From assembly GCA_019509985.1 (NCBI GenBank), contig JAEKLF010000034.1, positions 1 through 64,000 on the forward strand: a DNA stretch of 64,000 bases, in the 5' to 3' direction. The translations under genes were made by a program, and so were the position numbers. The stretch comes from Burkholderiales bacterium (GTDB lineage: Bacteria > Pseudomonadota > Gammaproteobacteria > Burkholderiales > Burkholderiaceae_C). Position 1 is the stretch's first letter. Each line of letters opens with the position of its first letter. Below, in pieces: positions 10,950 to 19,501 of this stretch. The notes beneath the pieces were generated by a model, which was not told where the DNA came from, did not search any database, and was given only the letters and a program-made list of their open reading frames with translations.

Positions 10950-12611
10950 TCATTTCTCGTCGCCCGCCAGCGCCGCGTCCACCAACCCCTGCGCCTCCTG
11001 CAGCAATTGCCGCAGATGGGCTTCGTCCTTGAAGCTCTCGGCGTAGACCTTGTAGATGTCTTCGGTGCCGGACGGCCGCGCGGCGAACCAGCCGCTGGCG
11101 GTGCTGACCTTGATGCCGCCGATGGGTGCGCCATTGCCCGGCGCAGTGCTCAGCACCGTCTCGATGGCCTCGCCCGCCAGCATGCTGGCTTGCACGTTGG
11201 CTGCCGTCATTGCCGCGAGCCGCTGCTTTTGCTCGCGTGTCGCACGGGCTTCCACGCGGTCGGCGACGGGTTCACCCAATGAAGCGGTCAGGGATTGGTA
11301 ATACGCGCCCGGGTCGGCGCCCGAGCGGGCGGTGATCTCGGCGGACAGCAGCGCGGCGGCGATGCCGTCCTTGTCGGTCGTCCACACGCTGCCATCGCGG
11401 CGCAGGAAGGACGCGCCGGCGCTCTCCTCGCAACCCAGGCCCAGGCTGCCGTCGAGCAGGCCCGGCGCGAACCATTTGAAGCCGACCGGCGCATCGAACA
11501 CGTGGCAGCCCAGGCGGCGCGCGATGCGGTCGATCAGCGCCGTCGTCACCACCGTCTTGCCAATGGCCGTCTCCACGGGCCAGGCCGGGCGCTGGCGGAA
11601 CAGATAGTCCGCCACGACGCTGAGGTAGTGGTTGGGCGGCAGCAGGCCGCTGCTGGGCGTGACGATGCCGTGGCGGTCGTGGTCGGTGTCGCAGGCGAAA
11701 GCGACGTCGAAGCGGTCGCGCAGCTGCGTCAGGCGGCGCATCGCGTCGGGCGACGACGGGTCCATGCGGATCTTGCCGTCCCAGTCCAGCGTCATGAACG
11801 AGAAGGTCGGGTCCACGACGTCGCTGACGACAGTGAGCGGCAGGCGGTAGCGTTCGGCGATGGCGGCCCAGTAGTCCACGCCGGCGCCGCCCAGCGGGTC
11901 CACACCCATGCGCACGCCGGAGGCGCGGATCAGGTCGAAGTCGATGACCTGGTCGAGCGCCGCGACGTAGGCGGCCAGGAAGTCGTATTCGTGGCAGGTC
12001 GGCCGCGCCAGCGCGCGCTCGGCGTCAACGCGCAGCACGCCGGCGAGTTCGTGCGCCAAATAGTCGTTTGCAGCGGCCTGGATGCCGCCCGTGATGCCGC
12101 TGTCCGCCGGGCCGCCGTGGGGCGGGTTGTATTTGAAGCCGCCGTCACGCGGCGGGTTGTGCGAGGGTGTGACGACGATGCCGTCGGCCCGGGCACAGCC
12201 CTCGTGGCCGCGGTTGTAGTCGAGGATGGCCAGCGACACCGCCGGCGTCGGCGTGAACTGCCCCGGCGGCGCCAGCATCACCTCCACGCCGTTGGCGGCC
12301 AGCACCTCCAGCGCGCTCGCGGTAGCGGGCTCGGACAGCGCATGCGTGTCGGCGCCCAGGAAAAGCGGACCGGCTATGCCCTGCTGTTTGCGGTGGTCGC
12401 AGATGGCCTGCGTGATGGCCAGCACATGCCATTCGTTGAAGGAGCCGTCCAGCGCCGAGCCACGGTGGCCGGAGGTGCCGAAGGCGACCTGCTGGTCGGG
12501 GCTGGCCGGGTCGGGCCGGCGCGAGAAATAGGCCTCGCGCAACGCCTCGACATCGATGAGGACGTCGGGCGGCGCCGGCTGGCCGGCCAGGGGATGGACT
12601 GCTGAACTCAT
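10950..12611 (-). CDS. pgm: Phosphoglucomutase, alpha-D-glucose phosphate-specific
   Basis: The enzyme interconverts glucose 1-phosphate and glucose 6-phosphate, feeding UDP-glucose, glycogen and cell-surface sugar synthesis. The 553-residue protein has all four phosphohexomutase elements: GTSGHRGS near residue 46, the phosphoserine loop TPSHNPP with S150, the Mg-binding DTDHDRHG with D308, D310 and D312, and the C-terminal phosphate-binding AARPSGTEDIYKVYAESF. The ATG at 12611 was chosen because upstream in-frame sequence (12612-12854) has no family similarity. That 243-bp gap holds no gene that I can support. Confidence 0.95.
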   Translation of the reverse strand: MSSAVHPLAGQPAPPDVLIDVEALREAYFSRRPDPASPDQQVAFGTSGHRGSALDGSFNEWHVLAITQAICDHRKQQGIAGPLFLGADTHALSEPATASALEVLAANGVEVMLAPPGQFTPTPAVSLAILDYNRGHEGCARADGIVVTPSHNPPRDGGFKYNPPHGGPADSGITGGIQAAANDYLAHELAGVLRVDAERALARPTCHEYDFLAAYVAALDQVIDFDLIRASGVRMGVDPLGGAGVDYWAAIAERYRLPLTVVSDVVDPTFSFMTLDWDGKIRMDPSSPDAMRRLTQLRDRFDVAFACDTDHDRHGIVTPSSGLLPPNHYLSVVADYLFRQRPAWPVETAIGKTVVTTALIDRIARRLGCHVFDAPVGFKWFAPGLLDGSLGLGCEESAGASFLRRDGSVWTTDKDGIAAALLSAEITARSGADPGAYYQSLTASLGEPVADRVEARATREQKQRLAAMTAANVQASMLAGEAIETVLSTAPGNGAPIGGIKVSTASGWFAARPSGTEDIYKVYAESFKDEAHLRQLLQEAQGLVDAALAGDEK

Positions 12612-12854
12612 GGGGCCTTTCGCGACGGCGTACGGCGCCACGCGCCATGCCACCACGCATCGCACTGTTGCCGCAGCCCGGATGCAGTGTCGTCGGTGCA
12701 GTGACGATGCGCACGTAGGACGGCATGCCGCCCTCGGCGCCCAAGTCGCCCCGCCCCCATCAACGCCGCAGAACTGCGCCGCGCGCCAGAGTTGATCGAA
12801 TCGGGGCGCATGCGCGGCAAGGTGGCGCTCAGCGGCGGCTTCTGGGCCGGCCAC

Positions 12855-14381
12855 TCACCACTTGCAGCCCTTGCCGCGCGCCGAGTCGATGGCCAGCGGG
12901 ATGGCGGCCAGGATGCCGGCTCCCGCGTAGGCCTTGCGGCAGTCCTTGTTGGCGGCGTCCTCGATGGACTGCTCCAGCTTGGACTTGCGCTGCTCGGGGG
13001 GTTGGGGCAGCGCGTCGATGAGGCCGGGGCCGCGGCGGGCGGCGATGTCGCCGCTGCGCGGCAGCGACAGGTTCAGCGGCGCGCGCGGGGCGCTGGCGGA
13101 AGCCGAGGGTGGCAGCGCCAGGTCGGGCCCCAGGCGCGAGCCGGCGTCGGGCGAGCCGGCCGAGGCCTTGGGTGCGGCGTAGGGATTGGCATTGGGATCA
13201 CCACGGGCCGGGCCAGCGGGCGCGCTGACCTGGCCAGGCAGCGCGCCGGACGGTTCGGGCAGCGCCGACGTGCCCGGCGCGGGCAGGTTGGCGCGCGGGT
13301 TCTGCGCGGGTTGCAGCGCGGTGATGCCGCTGGCGCTGTCGGCCGACTCCAGGCGTCGCACCGGCGCAGGCAGATCCTGGGTGCCGGGCATGGCTGTGGG
13401 CGGCGTGGCCGTGGCGCCGGGCGTGCGCAGATCACTGGCGCGGGTCAGTGGCGCGACGCTGCCGGCACTGTCCGCCGTGGGCGCTTCCAGCCGCTGCACG
13501 GGCGGCGGCAAGGCGGCGCTGGGGGCCGGCTGGGCGGTCGACGAGGGCGTGGCGCGCAGCTCGGCCGGGCGGGGCAGGGGTGTGACGGCGCCGGCCTCGG
13601 TGGGCGCTTCGAGACGGCGCACCGGCGGCGGCAATTCGGCGCTGGGCGCCGTGGCGGCGGCCGGCGGGGCGGGTGTGCGGAGGTCGGCCGGATTGGGCAA
13701 GGGCGCGGGTGCCGCAGTGGCAGGCGCGGCTTCGAGGCGGCGCACCGGCGCAGGCAGGTCGGTGGATTGCGGCGGCAGCTCGGCCGGGCGGCTGGGCGTG
13801 CGCAGGCTGGCGGCCGGCGGCAATGGTGCGACGGCCGCTTCGGGCCGCGTCTCCAGCCGGCCGACGGCGGCGGGCAGTTCCGGCGTGGGCGTCTGCAGCG
13901 GCACGGCCGGCGCAGGGCGGCCGAGGGTTTCTCGCTCGATGGGGCGAAAGCCCTCAGGCAGGTTCAGCGTGGCCGTGCTGGGCGGGGCAGGGGACATGGC
14001 CTCCGTCCGGGCGTCCTCGGGCGTGACCTCGCGCGGGTTCCAGCGGCCCAACTCGGCAGCGCCAGGTTCAGCCGCGGTGGTCGGCTCGGCAGGGCGAGGC
14101 TGGCCGCTCTGGCGCTGCTGCGGGCCGTTGCCGGGGGCGCCGTTGTCGCGCCACTCCTGGGCCGGATCGCCGGGTGGCGCGCCGGGCTCGCCGCCGCTCT
14201 TGCCCAGCAGCTTGACGGTCAAGCTGCCCCACACGCCCTGGCCCGGCGCAGCGGTGCCGGAGGCATTGCCGAAGACCAGCACCAGCCAGACGTGCAGCAG
14301 CACCGCCAGCAGCAAACAGCGCTGCAATTGGCGCGGGTCGGGCGGCGGGCGGCGGCGGGGAAAAGCGGCGGCAGCGGTCAC
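12855..14381 (-). CDS. Proline-rich repeat membrane protein of unknown function
   Basis: A protein of about 508 residues (start uncertain; GTG at 14381 chosen) with one N-terminal membrane helix (CLLLAVLLHVWLVLVFG) in a TonB-like layout: short basic cytoplasmic tail, helix, then a very proline- and alanine-rich periplasmic stretch. The middle holds at least five imperfect repeats of about 38 residues, each with a segment like LPAPVRRLEA followed by PLPNPADLRTP. The C-terminus is different: RKSKLEQSIEDAANKDCRKA and GILAAIPLAIDSARGKGCKW, with two cysteines. No catalytic motif is seen. It lies 38 bp downstream of the deacetylase gene on the same strand, so both may be cotranscribed. A spacer or scaffold across the periplasm is a guess. 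Confidence 0.7.
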   Translation of the reverse strand: MTAAAAFPRRRPPPDPRQLQRCLLLAVLLHVWLVLVFGNASGTAAPGQGVWGSLTVKLLGKSGGEPGAPPGDPAQEWRDNGAPGNGPQQRQSGQPRPAEPTTAAEPGAAELGRWNPREVTPEDARTEAMSPAPPSTATLNLPEGFRPIERETLGRPAPAVPLQTPTPELPAAVGRLETRPEAAVAPLPPAASLRTPSRPAELPPQSTDLPAPVRRLEAAPATAAPAPLPNPADLRTPAPPAAATAPSAELPPPVRRLEAPTEAGAVTPLPRPAELRATPSSTAQPAPSAALPPPVQRLEAPTADSAGSVAPLTRASDLRTPGATATPPTAMPGTQDLPAPVRRLESADSASGITALQPAQNPRANLPAPGTSALPEPSGALPGQVSAPAGPARGDPNANPYAAPKASAGSPDAGSRLGPDLALPPSASASAPRAPLNLSLPRSGDIAARRGPGLIDALPQPPEQRKSKLEQSIEDAANKDCRKAYAGAGILAAIPLAIDSARGKGCKW

Positions 14382-14419
14382 GGCTGGCGCATTGTGGCCC
14401 GCCGGAGGCGGCGTCTCTG

Positions 14420-15280
14420 TTACCGCAGCGAGGCCGCGAACGCGGGGTCGATCAGCGGCGCGAACTTGAAGCCTTCGGCCAGCAGGCGCTCGATCAGCGC
14501 GTCCAGCTTGGCCAGCGTGTTCGGGTGGATCTCGTGCATCAGCACGATGCCGCCCTTGCGCGCCTTGACGGCCGTGACGACGTGGTCGACGAAGTGCTCG
14601 CGGTTGGCCTTGTCGACCCCGCAGATCCTGGCTTCGTGGGCGTCGATGCTGCCGGTCCTGTCGAAGGCCCAGTCGCAACTGTCGACATGCCAGCCGACGA
14701 TGCGGTAGCCGAGCTGCAGCAGCTCGGCATTGGATTCGCAGCTGGAGTTGCCGTAGGGATAGCGGAACAGCTTGGGCGCCTCCAACGCGGCCAGCGCCGT
14801 GTCGCTGCGTTCCAGCTCGTGAGTCTGCTTGAGCAGCGCGATGTCGTGGAAGTTGGGGTGGGACCAGGAATGGTTGCCGACCAGCGCCAGCGGATGCGAC
14901 TTCACGAGGGTCGCCAGCTCGGGGTGGCGTTGGGCCTTGGCGGCGATGAGAAAGAAGCTGGCCGGGATCTGGTGCTTGTCCAGCAGCGCGAGGATGGCCT
15001 CGGTGGCACCGGGCTCGGGGCCGTCGTCGAAGCTGAGGCTGACGACGCCGGGCGGCGGCGCGGTGGCGATGTCGGACTCGAAGCGGCAGCTCTGCTTGAG
15101 CTCCTCCGGCGGTCGGTTGATTTTCTCGGCCAGGCTGCGCACGCGGGCGGCCCGGGTCTCGATGGCGTGAGTGACATGACTGGCCGGGGCGCTGGCAGCG
15201 CTGGCCGGGGCTGCGGGAGGTGTCTGCGCCTGGGCGCAGCCCAGAAGGGTGAGGAGAGCGGCGGGGAAGAGAACTTTCAC
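14420..15280 (-). CDS. Polysaccharide deacetylase family lipoprotein (NodB homology domain)
   Basis: The 286-residue protein starts with a lipoprotein signal: VKVLFPAALLTLLGCAQA, with the lipobox LLGC putting the acylated cysteine at about residue 14. Residues about 75-280 form the NodB fold. The catalytic Asp pair is in LSFDDGPEPG, the metal-binding histidines are in NHSWSHPNFHD, and the RxPYG motif appears as RYPYGNSSCE. A late LMHEIHPNT supplies the final catalytic His. These enzymes remove N- or O-acetyl groups from cell-wall or surface polysaccharides using a divalent metal. The GTG at 15280 gives a proper lipoprotein start. The target sugar is unknown. It precedes the proline-rich repeat gene. 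Confidence 0.85.
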   Translation of the reverse strand: MKVLFPAALLTLLGCAQAQTPPAAPASAASAPASHVTHAIETRAARVRSLAEKINRPPEELKQSCRFESDIATAPPPGVVSLSFDDGPEPGATEAILALLDKHQIPASFFLIAAKAQRHPELATLVKSHPLALVGNHSWSHPNFHDIALLKQTHELERSDTALAALEAPKLFRYPYGNSSCESNAELLQLGYRIVGWHVDSCDWAFDRTGSIDAHEARICGVDKANREHFVDHVVTAVKARKGGIVLMHEIHPNTLAKLDALIERLLAEGFKFAPLIDPAFAASLR

Positions 15281-15302
15281 CGCGGCATTGTTGCCGCCGG
15301 TT

Positions 15303-18300
15303 TCAGAACACAGTTTGCGCGAAGGTGTCGCGGCCGGCTGCCTTGGCGCGGTAGAGCGCACGGTCGGCGCGCTCCAGGAGGTCGTCGGCACCGTCTCCGA
15401 CGCCACCCCAGCAGGCGACGCCGACGCTGGTCGTCACGTGGAGTTCGGTGCCGCCCACTCCCATGGGCGCACGGATGACATCGACGAGCTTGGCCGCGAC
15501 GTGCGAGGCCTCGGCGGGCGACTGCAGGCCTTCGAGGATGACGACGAACTCGTCGCCGGCCAGGCGGGCGGCCGTGTCGGTGCTGCGCACGGCGCGGCGG
15601 ATGCGCACAGCGAACTCCTTCAGCACGGCGTCGCCGGCGCCATGGCCGTGGGTGTCGTTGATGCCCTTGAAATGATCGACGTCCATGAAGACCAGGGCCA
15701 TGGGCCTGCGGCTGCGGCGGCTGCGCGCCAGGGCCAGCTCCAGCCGGCTCTCGAACTCACGCCGGTTGGGCAGGCCGGTCAGCGGATCGTTGCGAGCCAG
15801 GTCCTGCAGCCGGCGCTCGGCCTCCTTCATGGCCGTGACGTCGGTGGACAGCGTGTAGACGCCGGCGATGCTGCCGTCGGCCCGACGGTCGGGCACGTAG
15901 ACGGTGTGCAGATGCCGTGTGATGCCCAGCGCCTGGGACACGACCTCGAACTCGACGCGCTTGCCCCGCAGGGCCTGCTCCAGCGCCGGCAGGCGCTGCG
16001 CATAGAGCTCGGGGCCGATGAGCGCCTTGAGATGACTCCCCACGGCCAGCTCGGGGTCGACGCCCATCCATTCCTGGAAGGTCTTGTTGGCGAAGGTGAG
16101 GCGGTGGTTGCGGTCGATGTAGGAGATGAGCACCGGCAGGTTGTCGGCGATGGCCTTGAGGTGAGCCTGGGTGTCGCTGACGCGCTGCTCGGCGAGCTTG
16201 CGCTCGGTGATGTCGAAGGTGACCGCAAAGACGCCGATGACGCGGCCCTCGCCGTCGAACTCGGGCACGAAGGTCTTCTGGAACACGCGGCCGCTGCCGT
16301 CGCGCAGCTCGGTGGCCGACTCGAAGACGACGGTCTCGCCGGCCAGAGCCCGCTGCAGCCACGGCGCGATCTGACCGAAATAGTCCTCGGTCCGCACCTC
16401 GGCAATGCGCTTGCCGAGCAGTTGCTCGGGCTTGAGACCGAGCAGGGCATCGAACTGGCGGTTGGCGAACAGGTAGCGGCCGTCGACGTCCAGATGGGAA
16501 ATCAGCGCGGGCAGGTTGTCGGTGATGGAGCGCAGCCGGCGTTCGCTGCGCTCTTGCTGCAGTTGGGCGGCGCGCAGCTCCGTGACGTCGAAGGTCATCA
16601 GGTAGAAGCCGCAGACCTGGTTGCTCAGCGAGTCGCGCATGGGCACGAGGTTGACCTGGAAGTAGCCGATGCCGCCGCGCCAGGGCAGGGCGCCCTCGAA
16701 GGACTGGCGCTGCCCCCGCAGCGCGGCGCGCACATGGGGCTCGTGCAACGCGTAGCTCTGTTCGCCCAGGCCCTCGCGCATGGTCAGGCCGAGGGCGCGT
16801 TCACGCGGGACGCCGTGGACCTTCAGCGCCAGGTCGTTGGCGAAGACGCAGCGTTCCTCGGTGTCGAAGGCGCCGACCATGGCCGGAATGGCGTTGGCGA
16901 CGTCGCGCATGCGCTGCTCGCTGGCGGCGAGCTGCTTCACCAGCGGCCGCACCAGCAGCCGCAGCACCCAGGTGCCGGCCAGCACCAGCCCGGTCAGCAG
17001 CAGGACCAGCCAGCTCAGACGCTGGCGGATGGTGCCGTACACCACCTCCACGTCGGCCTTGACGACCATGGCCAGGCCCGTGCGCGCCAGCGGCACATAG
17101 GCGGCTACGACGGGCACGCCGCGCAGATCAGGCGTCAGCGTGACGCCAGACTCGCCGAGCAGCGCGCGGTTGATGGGCAGGTTGACGCGGCCGTTGGCGT
17201 CGAACATCGGGATCTTGAAGGCGTGTGGGTAAAGCTTGGACGGCACGCAGGAAGCGGCGTCGGCGACGCGGTTGCAGATCAGCACATCGGAGGAGTCGTC
17301 GGTGCCGCGGATGCGTGTGACGAGGCGGTCCATCAGCGCGAGACGGTGCTCGCTGAGGAAGCGGCCGACGAGCACGCCCTGGGCGGTGACGGGCTGGTCG
17401 CTGACCAGCACGAAGCCACCGGCCCAGACGAGGCGGCTCCTCTCGGCATAGTCCGGCGCCAGCATCAGCGCGGGCGAGTCCGGCTGTGTCGCGAAACTGC
17501 CGGCCTCGGCCAGCAGCGCGCCCGAGGAATCGACGAAGCGCGCCGCCGTGACGCCTGCCGTCAGCAGGCTGCGCGTGATGGTGCGCAGGCGGTCGCGGGA
17601 CGTGCCGTCGGCGGTGTTGGCGGCGATGCGCGCGAGCTGCTCGACGATGACGGGCCGCGTCGCGATGGTCTCGGCCAGCCAGACGCCGGTATCCAGCGAA
17701 CTCGCGATGGCCTCGCCGGTGATGACGGCGGAGGAGCGCACGTCCTCGCTGCGGGTGCGCTCGAACTCGGACTCCAGCGCCGCGAAGCCGCCGGCGCCCG
17801 CGGCCACGGCCACCAGGGCCAGCACCGCCAGCGAGCGCTGCGTGATGCGCCGCTCGTGCTGGTCCATGCGCTGCACGACGCCGCTCCAGCGCTGCCGCTG
17901 CTGCCACAGGGCCATGGCCAGCAGCGCGAGACCGATGGCCGTGGGCAGCGTCAGCCGGTTGAAGGAGCCCCAGCGGTAGAGCTGCTCCAGATGCAGCAGG
18001 TAGCCGAGGATGCCCGCCGACGCGATGGCGATGGCCGCCAGGATGCAGGCGGCACCGATGCGCTGCGCCCCGCGGCTGGCCGTGCCGGCGAGCAGGGCCA
18101 GGCTGGCGGCCAGCAGCAGGAATGCCACGCAGGCATTGGGCGAGATGCGGCCTGGGTGGGGGTTGAGCAGCGTGGGCGCGACGCCGCCGTGGGTGATGTC
18201 CACACCCAGAGACAGGTTGCCGACCGCTTCGACGAGCATCAAGGCCGGCAGCAGCGCCAGCAGCAGCGCCACGCCGCGTACCGCGTGCCGGGCCATGTCG

Positions 18301-18521
18301 TTGGGCGGCTGGCCCCGCGGCCAGCCCGCCATGATCCATACCGACGCGCTGCTGGCGAGCAGCAGCAGCGGCGACACGATGCCGGCCTCGGCCAGGCCTG
18401 GCACGGAGCTGCCGTCGCCCAGCCGCAGCAGCCAATGCAGCGCCACGGAGCCGGAGATCAGGGCGCAGGCCAGGGCCGTCCAGCGCGAGGCAGGCAGGCG
18501 ATGAAGAGACGTCGTCGTCAT
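15303..18521 (-). CDS. Membrane diguanylate cyclase with three PAS domains
   Basis: This 1072-residue protein probably makes cyclic di-GMP. Residues 1 to about 270 contain about seven membrane helices. A periplasmic sensor part (about 270-490) precedes another helix (LSWLVLLLTGLVLAGTWVLR). Three PAS domains with PAC tails follow, starting at NAIPAMVGAF, DNLPALISHL and DNLPVLISYI. The C-terminal GGDEF domain begins at NDPLTGLPNRREF and has the metal site DVDHFKGIND. The signature reads AGDEF rather than GGDEF, a variant still compatible with activity. RSTD five residues before it is an intact inhibitory I-site, so feedback by cyclic di-GMP is likely. No EAL domain is present. A good promoter lies just upstream. 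The target process may be the polysaccharide or pilus genes in this window, but that is inference. Confidence 0.92.
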   Translation of the reverse strand: MTTTSLHRLPASRWTALACALISGSVALHWLLRLGDGSSVPGLAEAGIVSPLLLLASSASVWIMAGWPRGQPPNDMARHAVRGVALLLALLPALMLVEAVGNLSLGVDITHGGVAPTLLNPHPGRISPNACVAFLLLAASLALLAGTASRGAQRIGAACILAAIAIASAGILGYLLHLEQLYRWGSFNRLTLPTAIGLALLAMALWQQRQRWSGVVQRMDQHERRITQRSLAVLALVAVAAGAGGFAALESEFERTRSEDVRSSAVITGEAIASSLDTGVWLAETIATRPVIVEQLARIAANTADGTSRDRLRTITRSLLTAGVTAARFVDSSGALLAEAGSFATQPDSPALMLAPDYAERSRLVWAGGFVLVSDQPVTAQGVLVGRFLSEHRLALMDRLVTRIRGTDDSSDVLICNRVADAASCVPSKLYPHAFKIPMFDANGRVNLPINRALLGESGVTLTPDLRGVPVVAAYVPLARTGLAMVVKADVEVVYGTIRQRLSWLVLLLTGLVLAGTWVLRLLVRPLVKQLAASEQRMRDVANAIPAMVGAFDTEERCVFANDLALKVHGVPRERALGLTMREGLGEQSYALHEPHVRAALRGQRQSFEGALPWRGGIGYFQVNLVPMRDSLSNQVCGFYLMTFDVTELRAAQLQQERSERRLRSITDNLPALISHLDVDGRYLFANRQFDALLGLKPEQLLGKRIAEVRTEDYFGQIAPWLQRALAGETVVFESATELRDGSGRVFQKTFVPEFDGEGRVIGVFAVTFDITERKLAEQRVSDTQAHLKAIADNLPVLISYIDRNHRLTFANKTFQEWMGVDPELAVGSHLKALIGPELYAQRLPALEQALRGKRVEFEVVSQALGITRHLHTVYVPDRRADGSIAGVYTLSTDVTAMKEAERRLQDLARNDPLTGLPNRREFESRLELALARSRRSRRPMALVFMDVDHFKGINDTHGHGAGDAVLKEFAVRIRRAVRSTDTAARLAGDEFVVILEGLQSPAEASHVAAKLVDVIRAPMGVGGTELHVTTSVGVACWGGVGDGADDLLERADRALYRAKAAGRDTFAQTVF

Positions 18522-18553
18522 GGGCTCGTGGGGTGCGGCTGGCGGCTAAGCCG

Positions 18554-18583
18554 TGTATAGCAGCTTCGCCCGCCGCGGGGCAA
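18554..18583 (-). promoter_or_regulatory. Candidate sigma-70 promoter of the diguanylate cyclase gene
   Basis: On the minus strand TTGCCC (18578-18583) and TATACA (18554-18559) are separated by 18 bases, close to the sigma-70 consensus, and lie 33 bases upstream of the ATG at 18521. The assignment rests on the match alone. Confidence 0.4.
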
Positions 18584-18598
18584 TGTCCAGCGTAGGGG

Positions 18599-19405
18599 TC
18601 AGCCGGGCCAGCGCGGCAGCTGGTGCACGACCGGATCGGCCCAGCGGCCCTCGGCCGAGACGCTGCGCTCGATGACCCGCGTCGGGCCAGCGGCTTCCTG
18701 GATCAGCACCGTGGAGCAGCGCGTGCCGTAGACGGCGTCGCCGCCCGTGGCGGGGAACCCGGGCACGCGCACGAAGCGTGGCGACAGCAGGCGTTCTCGC
18801 TCGAGGCCGACGCCGGTGTCGGGCAGGGCCGCGTCGGACGCCGGCGTGGAGTCGGCCAGCGCGGCGAAGAGGCGGTCGGCCAGTTGCCCGGCGGACGTGG
18901 CCGTGTCGAGAGCGCTCGCGAGTTCGGCCCTCAGCCCTTCGGTCTTGGGCCAGGGCGTATCCAGCGCTGCGTTGGACAGCGCGTGGATGCCGGGCGCGAG
19001 GGGGAGCGGACCGGCGGCGCGGTTGCTGATCCAGTGCCAGGTGTTGCTGGCCACATCGGCCGTGATCAGGTTGAAGCCGTTGTAGCCGGCGGCAAGCCGG
19101 CCCGCGAAGGCCGTCGCGTCGTCGTGGCTCGTCAGCCAATCGACGACGAGGGTGCCGCGCGTCGGCGCATTCGGGTTCTGGCGCGCGGGTTCCCGGACAT
19201 TGGTCAGCAGGGCCAGTCGCCCGGCGCGAGTCAGGCCGAACCAGGTGCCGCCGGCGCTGAGGTCACGGCCCGCAAGCAACTCGATGCCGCCGGCCTGCCA
19301 CCAGGCCATGGGCGCGGCCGCACGCGCGAAGAACTCGTCGCGGTTGGCCGCGATGACGAGGGGGAAGCGTGGGTGGGCGTTCAGCGCGAACGCGGCGAGG
19401 CACAT
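18599..19405 (-). CDS. NRDE (TANGO2-like) family protein
   Basis: The 268-residue protein opens with MCLAAFALN and contains the defining motif VIAANRDEFFARA at residues 18-30, followed by WWQAGGIELLAGRDLSAGGTW and LALLTNVREP. The conserved Cys2 and the NRDE motif resemble the N-terminal nucleophile arrangement of Ntn hydrolases. TANGO2 relatives have been linked to heme trafficking, but the bacterial role is not settled. The ATG at 19405 puts the conserved cysteine at position 2. Neighbours on the same strand are the diguanylate cyclase downstream and sdaA upstream, with gaps of 77 and 96 bp, so it may be expressed alone. Confidence 0.88.
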   Translation of the reverse strand: MCLAAFALNAHPRFPLVIAANRDEFFARAAAPMAWWQAGGIELLAGRDLSAGGTWFGLTRAGRLALLTNVREPARQNPNAPTRGTLVVDWLTSHDDATAFAGRLAAGYNGFNLITADVASNTWHWISNRAAGPLPLAPGIHALSNAALDTPWPKTEGLRAELASALDTATSAGQLADRLFAALADSTPASDAALPDTGVGLERERLLSPRFVRVPGFPATGGDAVYGTRCSTVLIQEAAGPTRVIERSVSAEGRWADPVVHQLPRWPG

Positions 19406-19501
19406 GCGTTCAGCGGAGTTTCGCGGGCCGGGCGCCGGGCCACTCGCAAGCTGGCCTCTCCGGAGACCGGCCAAGGCATTGCCTGGACGAAGGGCTTCAT
19501 T

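Noticed and set aside
14382..14678. N-terminal extension of the proline-rich protein up to 14678
   Set aside because: This part overlaps the deacetylase coding region and gives arginine-rich shadow sequence. The membrane helix near residue 20 fits a start near 14381.
15249..18560. A 1103-codon open frame on the plus strand
   Set aside because: It is antisense to the diguanylate cyclase, whose domains are clear, and encodes a low-complexity His/Asp/Gly-rich sequence.
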